This document shows, piece after piece, positions 24,101-36,100 of a stretch of DNA of 64,000 nt. Origin of the DNA: Alviniconcha marisindica (Eukaryota; Mollusca; Gastropoda; Provannidae); NCBI GenBank assembly GCA_018857735.1, contig JABMCL010001895.1, forward strand, positions 282,501 through 346,500. The letters run 5' to 3'. A model generated the notes under the pieces. It was not told where the DNA came from. It worked only from the letters and a program-made list of their open reading frames with translations, and did no database searches. Made by a program: the position numbers and the translations under genes. Position 1 is the first letter of the stretch; each line of letters opens with the position of its first letter.

Positions 24101-27100
24101 CTAGACATTTTTCAAACCGGTGTGACATCTATAAGGTGGTAAAAGTGGCTCATGGAAACTGGTCAGGCAATCAGTGTAACCAGTCAGATATATGGCCATC
24201 TATATTACTATTAGAGCTCTGCTAGCAAACACCCAGCTCCCTTCCCTGTCTAGAACACACACACATACACACACACACTCTGTGTGTGTGTGCTAGATTG
24301 GAGGCAGGAGCAGGAAGAAAAGCTTTTTGTTTGTGTTTTTTTGAGAACTGGTCAAGCAAAATAACAGCTGATTTTCTTCCCTGGTATATGCTGATCGTAA
24401 CTGGTAAAAATACTGGAAACACGAACCTTGACTGTCACCATGAAACTCAAATGCAGTACTTTGTGAGTGTCCCAACAATGAGTAAGAAATGGAAAACTGT
24501 TTTCTATAAAAATTTGGGGGGGAATCTCAGGCTAATGATAATTCCTCTGGGCTAGTGGAGTTTCACAACACCTGAGCCAGATAGTAAGATTTTCCACTTC
24601 TGTAAGCCTGCTTACCTTGACATCAAACTTGTGATCTGTTATGGCCATCAGCTGTTCAGTCCTTTCTCGTGACTGTTGTTGCAGCTGAGCGATGGCGGTA
24701 TCCTTGGCGATGGCTTCCTGGCGACAGATGTTCAACTGGGCGCTGTTGCGTTCCAAACGTTCCTCCAGAATATCTGTTCTTTCTCGCAGCATGTCACTGG
24801 AACAGAACACAACAGTTGAGTCCCACTGGTAACGGAGAGAGAACAAAAATTATATGCTTTCCTTATTCATTATCAACATTCTTGAGTGATCTCACAAAAA
24901 AGGGCGGAGCTAACTCACCCATACTGATGTGACTGCCACCCTGTGAAAGTGAAAAAGTCAATGTCTGACTGTCATGCAGAGAGTTTCGTTATCAACGCTT
25001 GGACTGAAGGCGAGTTAAAATGCAGCCCTTAATGCTAGCAAAGCTTGTGCTAAAAGTGAGTCAACCAGCAGCCCAGAATGCCAGCAGTCCCAGGGTCAAG
25101 TCCACACTTACTTTTCCTCCATCAGGTCATGCAGGGACAGCTGTGTGGCGCGGTCCAGGATGCTGGCCAGGCGGACAATGTCTGAGAACACTTCCTTCAG
25201 CGCGGCCATGCAGGCCACCAGCCCACTCCCTGCGTCTCCCTTCCCATCCACAGTTGGCGATCGCTGGGAGGAGGGCTGCTCAGAGCGACGCTTGGTCTTG
25301 GGGATGCTGCGGACCTTGGCGAAGGCACTGGTAGGGGGTTCTGATGAAGGGGGGTGGAGGAGGCTGTGGGGGGGCAGGCCTGGGAGGGAAGAGGAGGAGG
25401 AATGGACGGGGGTGAAGGCGCCAGAGCGAGTGGGCCCCAGCCTCGGTGCTGAACTATCCATCATGGAAGCAGAAGCGGACTGGTGGGAAGAATTCAGATC
25501 CCTGTGACTAGACGCGGGGTCTGCCAGCCAGGGGGACGCACCCCCTCGGATGCTGTTTGCCATGCCAGAATCTGACCTGGACACAGCAGGGCCTCGGAAC
25601 AACAGATCCGCGGAAGACACGTTGACCTCCTTCACCCTGCTGTTTGCCAACCTCTGCCCAACAGGGCTGAGCAAATCTGTCCTGCCCTGTGTTTCTTCCA
25701 CTGACACATTTGATGCCTCATTCCCTGCATAGCCGCCAGTTTCTGCTCTGTCCCGTTCATCCTCATCATGCTCTACTGTTGTGGACAGGCTGCTACGGTT
25801 GGGTTCTGTCACAGCGCCGAGGATTTTGGAGACGAAAGATTTGCGAGATTGGCGCTTGCTCTTGGCTGATTTGGACTGGGCTAGTAGTGGTGGTGGTCTA
25901 GGTTGAGACTCTGCAACACTCAGTCCTGGCACCTCCTGCAAAACCAACAGCAGCATTTGGGTGGATTCATTGCCTGGTTTGTTTTCAACATGCCAAACTA
26001 CAGCTTACCTTTATCATAATTATCACATTACATTTGTTTGTTGATAATCCATGGCAGACTGTATCCAAAGCTGTCACTAAGCTGTCACTGTCATCTACAG
26101 ATGATTGACTGACACCGAGGTTTGGGTCAATGCCCTGTTGGGCATAGAGAGCCAGTCTCTCACAAGGAGTGATCTTGCAAAAGTAGATGTTGAATCCATC
26201 TATCTATGCAGCCATTTGGCTGTCTACCTACCTGTCTACCACTGTACCAGTCAATATATATATATATATAACGTCTCTCTAGGCATCTATTTCTCAGTCT
26301 CAGTCTACCTATTTATGTATCCTGTCTGTGTCTACTGTCCTGTCTTTGTGTCTATCTGTATCTACCTACATACCTATTTACGTCTGTCTATTTATATACA
26401 CTGAAAGTCAAAATCCTTACCTGAAAGCCAACTTTCTTTTTCAGCCCAGCCAGCATAAGCTGCATGTGTTGAAGCAGATCATTCGCCGTTGCCATGGCAG
26501 CAGATTCTGCTCTGTTGTGTTCCTCCTTTGCCGCAGACAGTGCCTGTGATGCGCTCAGAAACTGACTCCTGACTGCTGACAGCTCAGACCTGCCAATGAG
26601 TAACATCTTACAGACACCTTTGGTTTCTTGAAACTATGATATAATATCTTACAAACACCCTTGGTTTCTTGAAGCTATGATATATCTTACAGACACCCTT
26701 GGTTTCTTGAACCTGTGATATAATATTTTTCAGATACCCTTGGTTTGTTGAAGCTGTGATATAATATTGTATAGATACCCTTGGTTTGTTGAAGCTATGA
26801 TCTGGTACAGTGTAGCAAGTTCATTAAGAAACAGTTTAAATCCATCTTTGAAGCAAATCAAAATTTCACCAGGACAGCAAATTTTGATCTGTCCAAGTGG
26901 CTTGAGATCTCTGACATGTGTGTGTGTGTGTATGTTTTGCCTGAAATGCTCCAGTGACAGGCAACCCAGAACCCTCTATGTGTACGGACACCAAGCACTT
27001 ACCACACCCCTCCCCCAAAGTATACACACCACCAAACACTGGTAGACAAGCAACACATGAACAACTCACATCAGCCTCAGCTTGTCTTCCTGCAGTTCCT

Positions 27101-30100
27101 CTGCCAGCTTCCCTGCCTCTGCTGCCACCTGCTGTTGCTGGGACAACTCAAGGGAGCTCACTCTCAGCTTCTCCTCCAGGTCCCGCAGGCTCTGGACGTA
27201 CACGGAGCGTTCCGCCTCCAGGAAAGCATTGCTCTCCTTGTAGAACTGCAACACAGCAGACAGCACCAGTTTAAAAACAAAACGTGCAGGAAGTCCTTGG
27301 CATTCTTGGGAGGCCACGTGCCATTTCAAAGAAGACTTGTGCTGTAGAACTGCAGTGCACGCAGGCATTAAGCCTCCTGGGGAAAACAACATGTGAAGGG
27401 GATGACAGCAAACACGACAACCCCTGACGTTCTTGCCACGTTGGTCATCAACTTCTGCAGGAGGAAATAAAAACATCTGAACGGCAGGTTGTGATCTTGC
27501 AAAACAACTTCTTGTTAAATTCAAAATTATGGTCACTGACTAGTTTTACGTTACAGCTTATATATTGGCTAGAATCCATGTTTCAAAAGCACAATATTGC
27601 AGGTGTGCTCCACTGGCATGTTGGCTCAAACAACACTGAGATGACATTAAATCAACATCTGTGATGTATGCTTTTACGCTGAAAGCACAGCTTCTGCCCC
27701 ACACTAGCATTTAGATTTAACCCTCTTTCAGGAGGTCATTGTCAGTATTTAGAAATGGAAAGCCTCGTGGAATTATATATAAAAGCTCTCTGTAATACTG
27801 TATACAGAAAGCTGTGCTTAAGTTGTTGTTTTACTAATCTGAACACACAAACCTGGCAACAGTTCCCCTGAAATGAGACACTCAAGCATAACTGCAATGC
27901 ACAAAATCAACAACACCCCACCAACTCCTCAGGCGCTGAGTCATGCTAATAATTCTCACCTGAATGTTTTCCTCCTCCTCCTTCTCCTGAGCAACAATGC
28001 TCTTGGCTTCACGCAGCTCCGACTCAAGGCCGTCAATCTTGTAGCGCTGCTCCACGATGATGTTGCGACACTCATACAGGTCCTTCTCCAGGTGGTCAAT
28101 GTCCAGCTCCCGGCTGTCCAGCGTCCTCTGCAGGTTCTCCACTCCAAGCTCCATGCTGCCACAGGATGGGAAGGAAATCAATACTGAGATCACAAGACCA
28201 GAATCATCAGTACAGTAGTACCATTACCAGACCTAAAATTACCTTGCTGGTTTTCCACACCAAACTCCATGCTGTGACAAAACAGGAATGAATCAAACTG
28301 AAACCACAAGAGAACAAGATCTGATAATACAAAGAAATAACAATAATAATGAGTACTTAGAGCACCTAACCTGTTCTGGCCCTGAGCATTAGCAAATTCT
28401 TATAAACATACATATACCAACAACAAATATTCAATGCATCAGGGCAGTAGGACTGAAGAAATGTGTTTGAAAAGAGAAAGGTTTTCAAGGAATATTTAAA
28501 AGAATTGAGGTAGCATGACAGGCAGAAACCAGGAGTTGGTTCCAGGTAGTTGGAACCTGTTATGAGAGAAATAAAAACACAAACACACAACCTCTCTCAC
28601 AATCAAAAGTAAACTCACTTTTCAAGCTTGTCCTCATAGATTTTCTTCATTTTGTGGCTCAAAACGTGCAGTTTTTCGTATCTGAAAGTCAAATAGGTAG
28701 TAATCAGAATAAGGTTTCCATTTTCATTAGCTTGACCAGACCCGTTTACACTCAAATACAGACAAGAACACAGAGTATATTAAGTAATACTCTAGCATTA
28801 GAAAAGTTAGAAAAGATAGAAGCAGGAGAAAAGTTAGAGCATTTTCATTTCTCTTCTGTTTCATTTTGTTCTCAGCGAAAATAATCTGAAAATAATCTGA
28901 ACATGGCTTCCAGAAAAATGGCGACTGCTCGTAATTTGCAGGAAGACATACAAGCCCGGCTTTGAACCAACTGAGAAGTCAGTACCGAGACTACACAAAG
29001 TGCACTATAGAAACAGCTACTAGGGCAGCGAGAGGTTGCAAGACTTACACATGCATCACAGAAAACCCAGAACTGGGCATATTCCAGAATGGAAAACAAC
29101 TGAGCTGTAAAACAGGTCAGGTATCTGTGAATAGCTCATCCCTGCGATCCAACCAGCTAAGACCAAAGAGACTGTCAGAGAACGATAAATGGGGATGGGG
29201 ACCCTGCCGGTAAGAGGCAACTTGTGTACTCTGCAACTGAACTGGCTCTTTCAACAGCTGTGTGGAACAGAGTGACAGAGTCCGAGAGACCAGCTGTTGG
29301 AACGTGAAGCAAAAAACAGACAGCTTACTGTTAGAGCCCAGCTCCACCACCCTCTTCAGATTGCTCCTGAGCTCAGCCTAAACTAAACCAAATATTACTC
29401 AGCTTTAACCATCAGTCTGTTTCATAAAATTTCTTTTTTCAAAAAATGAATCCCAGTTAGCATGAAATTAACGCTTCTGTTTGTTGCCCACTGGAAAATG
29501 CTGTTCTTCTGGCCGCTGTCACACCCAATTTTTCAGTGTTAAAAACTTTTTTCTCTCTCTCTTTAAAAAAAAAAGTATTGAGATGGTACTCACACAAAGC
29601 TCTGCCGCTGCAGCTGTTGTTGTGCGTGTTCAAGCGTGGCGCTCAGTGAAGTGTGGTCTTCTTGCACAGCAGACAGAGTATCTTCTAGTTCTTTGACTCG
29701 TCGGGCAAGTGCTTCCTTGGACAGTACAACATCCTGCATAGCTGTACAGAGAGAGAAAGAATAAAAACAAGTTCTAATGTGGAATTACCAGAAGCCACAT
29801 CAAGCATGAGAACTGTCTCTCAAAGCTAAAACGCAGAAGGTTGGGTGCAGAGGTTGACTGAAAGAACACAGCAAACAGTCCAATAACCTCTCAACTCTGA
29901 CCGCCACAAAAAGAATTCTGAGGTCATTCACAACCTGTTCCTCATTCTAATGTAATTACTAACGGGTCAAAACTGGAAAGGTACACCCTGGAACAGCCAT
30001 AGAAAGAGCAGAGAGATTTCCCTCAGAAGACTGGACACACAAATGGGGGGGTGGGGGGTGAGATGGGGGCAGTCCAGTAACCTCTCAACACCAGTCACAA

Positions 30101-33100
30101 CAAAAGAGGCCCCTCATGACCTGTCCTGATTCCAACAGATGAAGTGGCAGCAGTTCAGCACAGGAAAACTGGTGGAGAAGGGCTGAGAGGTGAAGATGGG
30201 GGCAGTCTAGTAACCTCTCAACACCAGTCACAACAAAACGGGCCACTCATGACCTGTCCTATTGCAACAGGTGAAACGGCAGCGGTTCAGCACAGGAAAA
30301 CTGGTGGAGAAGGGCTGTGGGTCACCTGAGAGAAAAAGAGGGAATGGAGCAAGGCAGTCCAATTGTACCTTTTCTTGCAGCAAAGAGCTCTGCATTGAGC
30401 TCCACCATTCTGCCTGTGGCTGTGAGAAGGTCCGATGAAGACGCAGAGTATAGTTTTTCCAGCTGCAACACACAGAGAAAAAAACAAAACAACTTGAATA
30501 TCAATATGTATATGCATCTGGGTGACATGGCTAAAACTGAAAATGTTTCTAAACACAGGATCAAGTTCTCCATAATATTATGTTCAAAACAAAAACTTTT
30601 TCTCTCTCTCAAACAGACACATTTTGAAAGCAACCAGAATATGTTCTAAAGGATCAGGACAGTTGTACTTTCCTTGCAAAGCTGACTGCTGGTGTTTAGA
30701 AAAAAGATCAGAGCACACACAAAAGGTTAAAAAGAGCTCTTTTAACTGGAAGGAACAAATCAATGTGCAGGTTTTTGATGCAGGCCCCTTTACAGTTACT
30801 CTGCCCTACAGGTTACTTAAGCCCATCCCAGACAAGTTACTGATGCCCACTTCTGGCAGGTTATGAAAGTCAACCTCAGAGAGGTTGTGAAAGCCCACCT
30901 TAGACATGTTACTAAAGCCCACCTCAGACGTGTTACTAAAGCCTGTCTGAAACAGGTTACTTAAGCCCACTTTAGACAGGTTACTAAAGCCCACCTCAGG
31001 TTACTAAAGCCTATCTGAAACAGGTTACTAAAGCCTATCTGAAACAGGTTACTGAAACCTATTTGAAACAGGTTACTAAAGCCCACCTCAGACAGGTTAC
31101 TAAAGCCGATCTGAAACAGGTTACTAAAGCCCACCTCAGACAGGTTACTGAAGCCCACTTTAGACAGGTTACTAAAGCTGATCTGAAACAGGTTACTAAA
31201 GCCGATCTGAAACAGGTTACTAAAGCCCACCTCAGACAGGTTACTGAAGCCCACTTTAGACAGGTTACTAAAGCCTATTTGAAACAGGTTACTGGAGCCC
31301 ACCTCAGCCAGGTTACTAAAGCCCACCTCAGACGTATTTTTAAAGCCCACCTCAGACAGGTTGCTGTTGTTGATGACCAAGGTTTGCTTCAGGCTGTTCA
31401 CCTCCTCCACAAGGCTGGCGTTGCTTTGCTGCAGGGACTCCACCTCAGCCTGAAGCCCTTCCCTCTCCTTGGAAAGGAATGCCTGCAACCAGTCAGAGCA
31501 TGGCTTGACTTGGGTTCCGCATGCATGCCCATGCTGCTGGAGATGGGGATGTGTGCAAACCATGTGCAGTCAAATGGTACACACTGCATGCTGATGCACT
31601 AACATCTGTGGGTGCATCCAAAATCTCAAGCCACAGCGCTGTTTGCATGCATGGAAATACAGCGCACGCTTGTTATTTTAGAGACAGTTTGTGTATTGGA
31701 CCATTTTCAATTCCCCTGCCACCTGGAAGCCGCATTCTGTCTTCAAGGGCTAACATATCAGCCCTTGAAGACAGAATGTGGCTGCCAGGTTGCAGGGGAG
31801 TTGAAAATGGTCCAATACACACACTGTCTCTAAAATAACAAGTGTACTACCTCTGTAAAAAGATGAACGCAGAATGTAAACACTGTACTCACAGGACTGC
31901 TTTCATGTTACTTAAAGAGATGCAAAGAGAAGGCGAGCAGGCCTTCCTTGTGTTTCAGTGGTTGTGTAATATTTGCTGTCAGTTTTAATAATTATGCAGA
32001 AATGTACTTTTGATGCACAAAACAGGGGCCTCACGTATCAAACTTCCAACCCATACAATGATATATCACATGTACACATATTATTTGACCCATACACACT
32101 GAAACTTAGCAGTGCACGTTACAAAACTGATCAAAGTGTCAGTCACATGAATGTGTTACTGACTCTTAGTTTTGTTCTTTCTCCCTCTGAATCTCTCTGT
32201 GAGTATGCAACAGTCATTAAAAGTCTCTGGTACAGGTGGTAATGGCTGTATGTGTGTTGAGGTGGGGGGGGGGATTACATCATAGCAGTTGTTATGTCAG
32301 AGACAAGTTTTTGGAAGGGAGCAGATTTTTTCTTCAGTGCTTTTTTTAAATTATCGCATTCTTTGTCTTTATGTTTAGATTTTATTAGTGCTTTTATTTC
32401 TTATTTTTATTGCAGTCTTACCTTTTTTGCCAGAGTGTCCTTAAGAAAACAGTTCTCTTTGGCCAAAGTGAGGATCTTGCTGTGGATTTCCCGATACGTA
32501 GAGTCCACTTTCTCCTGCAATCACAATGATCATCACACAATGATACTGATATATGTAGAGTCCACTTTTTCCTGCAATCACAATGATCATCACACAATGA
32601 TACTGATATATGTAGAGTCCACTTTTTCCTGCAATCACAATGATCATCACACAATGATACTGACCTCTTCTCTGCTGAATGAAACATGCAAATATTCTGG
32701 ATTATATTAAAAAAAGAAGAAAACATCAACAGATTGAGTATAACAACACAGGAAGTCTAGTATTCTTTGTGTCCTCTCTCTCTCACTCACAGAAACCAAA
32801 ATTTGCCACAGATGGGTGTCCAGCTGCAAAAAGCTTACTTTGGGATCGTTACCCTCTAAAATTGTAAGCAGGTGCTCAAAATTCACCTTTGTTTTAGTTG
32901 TGAATTATCAAGTAAACTTGATGAACACAGTGACAGGACAAAACAACAACCCAAAAACAAACATGTGGCCATCTTGTTTTGTACAGAACAGTCAGATGAC
33001 CTCTGGGGTTAAAAAACAACACAATTTCACCTGACGTGCATAAATATGAATTAAAATGCAACTCTATAAAGCAGCTGGCCCAGAGATCTTTGACACCAAA

Positions 33101-36100
33101 CACACACCTCCACCTCCTAACTCTCAACAGGAAATGCATCTCATCTCTGTCCACATTCTTCAGCCATACCTGTTTGTGTGCTGTCATCTGTAGGTCTGCA
33201 AAAAGTCCCCGAATCTCGCTCAGCTCTGCCTGGTTTTCTCGCAGCATCTGCTGGGCGTGCTCAAACTGCTGACGGTAGGTGTTTGTTTCTGGACAATTCT
33301 TGAGATCTTGGATCTGCGAATATTGGCACATTTTGGTTTCAATACCACATCCACGGAATATCCTTGGGGGCATGATTAATTTTACTTTTTTACCTCAATC
33401 AATAATATAATTGTTTTTTGTTTTTGGTACTTTCGACTTCAAATGTCACATTTTATGCTAATCTCTTAGAAAATGCAGGGTCCATACCCAGACTCTTTGT
33501 GACAAAATTCCAGAATAGTTCCAGGACAAAATGATTCTTTAAGGACCTCAGTATATCAGAGATTACATCATCTAGCATGCAGCTGGAGTCCACTGTCATT
33601 CCGCTGTGCACGTGCATGTGGAAACAACAAAGTATGTTTGTGTGCAATGTCCCAATGATTAATATTATATAATAGTTAATACTGATGAAGCCAACGGACC
33701 AAGCCAGGCAACAACAACAAAAACAGGTTGGCTCAGTGCCAGACTCCAAAACTGGCATGAAAATGATGGCTCTTGTCACTGAAGCCTCTAATGAAGGCAG
33801 CGCAAGGCACAGAAAATAAAGTTTACAGTCACGATGTCTTCCAGTTACCTCTTGTTCATGCTGCTGTGACATGTGCACCCTGTCTTCTTCGAGGCCCTGA
33901 CATTTTGCCTGCAGTGCCGTCAAGTCTTCCATCTGTTTCTGCGCTGCTGCTTCACTCTCTGCCCTCAGGACTGACAGCTCTTGCTCCAGAGTGGCTATCT
34001 TGTTTTTCTGCTCTGAGCACAGCTGCTCCAGCTGCTTGCGCTGTGTGGAGAGAAAGAGACACTGCTCATCAGGTAGAAGCCAAGCGAGAGACGACTGTTT
34101 TCGTAGTTTCAAACTTTCATGGTTGATATCACACTGGGGAGGTGCAGAAATCAAAGTCAGAATCCAAAGCTATCAAAGCTTCTCCCTTTTAAGCCTGGAG
34201 TAGGCTAAAATGTAGTGTGCATGCTTTCCCTGCTGCCAAGAATTCTTACTTTCTAATTCATGCCTTCTGGGTTCATTCAACTTCAGTTTATCCCAGTCTT
34301 CTCCCAGCAAGGTGATGTGACATGAACTGTGAGTCAAAGTTTAATGATATACTTTGGTTGCCCTAGCATGACCTGCATGGCTGACTGAACATTAAATATT
34401 AAGAGTCGATCAGTCTCATTTATCTGGGTTCAGTAACCGTGACAGTGACAAACATTTCAGTTATAATTTAACCCAACTCATGACAGAAGTAACACACAGG
34501 CAGAGTGCACACACACACACACACACAGCGCATATATATATATATATGTATACCCATGTGCATGTGTTTACGCCAGTTATTCAAAGCATACAATCATACA
34601 TGTATGCATTGCATGTGCATATGCATCCATGCAAGTTGAGCATGTAATAAAAGCTGGTCTATCATGAGTTAACACTGTGTCAGTGTGTGCAAATGTGTGT
34701 GATTTAATATCTGCATGTGTGTATGTGTGGGTGCATGCACATACTCATGATACTGTCATGTATGTATACATGCATCAGTGCAAGTGCTGTCATAATTTCA
34801 GCCTGTGTTCTGAAGGAAAGACCATGCCTGTGAATTCAAAGACAGACAAACTAGCCAGCACCTCTTTCTCCTTCTCTTCATCTTGCTTCTGTTTCTCTGC
34901 AGCCTCAATTTGTGCCTGCTTGCTTGCTGCAGACCGCTTGGCCTCTTTGAGCGCCCCCTGCAGCTGCCTGCGCTCCTGTTCTGCTGAGCGCAGCTCACTC
35001 TCCAGCCGCGAGTTGCTCACTGTCAGTGTCTCAAGCTGGTTGGCTAAGGCACGCGGGTGCTGCTTGCGAATGTCATCTGATGTTAATCTGTTGACAGGTG
35101 ATAATAATAATGTACTCTTTTTCCAAACTGGAGCACATAACCCCATCACAAATAAAAACAAAACACAACCAAAACAAACTTCCATGAACACACACACATT
35201 AGTGAATCAAAGTTGAAGTTATTATGACTACATTTATAACAATGCTTTTTAGCCTTTGGTGCATACACTTCAACCTTGCAGCCTTGTGTCTGCCTTTTTT
35301 TTTTGTTTTTTTGTCAGCTGACTCAGCATAGCCACAGGTCACAACCTCCAAAAAGAGCAGCATCACAGTGATAGTGGTACAGGACTCCAATTAATGTACA
35401 AATGTGCATCCCTTACACAATATCACTGAAAAAGTTGCACTAAACCTTTGTTTTGAGGTCCCAGCATGGACATTTTGCTAGTTCCCCAAGTCACCACCCT
35501 AAACTCACCTATGCCCTTGTTTGGCCAGGAGTTTGAGCGGTGTCATGGTAGTGAAGACGTTGCGACATCCAGTACTGTCCGTCATCGTCATCTTGTTATC
35601 CAGGTCTGCCGTTGCTAGCATGCTGTGGTCCTGACACTGCACCTCTTCTGTCGTCATGCCAACCTCAGCGGTGTCCGTGCCAGTGGTCATGGTGTTTACC
35701 TCCCGCACAGCAACAGCCACCGGAGACAGCGCCACATCACTGGTGGGCACCAGCGTCATGGTGTCAGCATCAGTGGTTTCTGTGATGCTGGTGTTCATCT
35801 GCTTCTCTTCAACAGATGCTGGCATTGGTGACAACGCGATGCTGTTTGTGTCGACGGTTACAGTACTGGTGTTGACCTCGGATGTTTCGATGGTTTCTGT
35901 AACCGTGGACTTTTCAAAAGAAGGAAAGATGATAGGGGAAAGCAGGGTGCTGGCAGTCTCTGCACTGACTGTCATGGTTTGGACGTCACGCACCAGCACC
36001 GCAAAAGGCGAAGCAGCAAAGTTGCATGTCTCTTTGTTTGCCTCTGATGAAGACTCTGCAAACTCCACAACAGATGAAGATGACAGGTCCAGACTTTGCT

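Noticed and set aside
30805..31360. CRISPR-like regular array
   Set aside because: Head-to-tail 24-bp units without unique spacers in an animal intron; a minisatellite.
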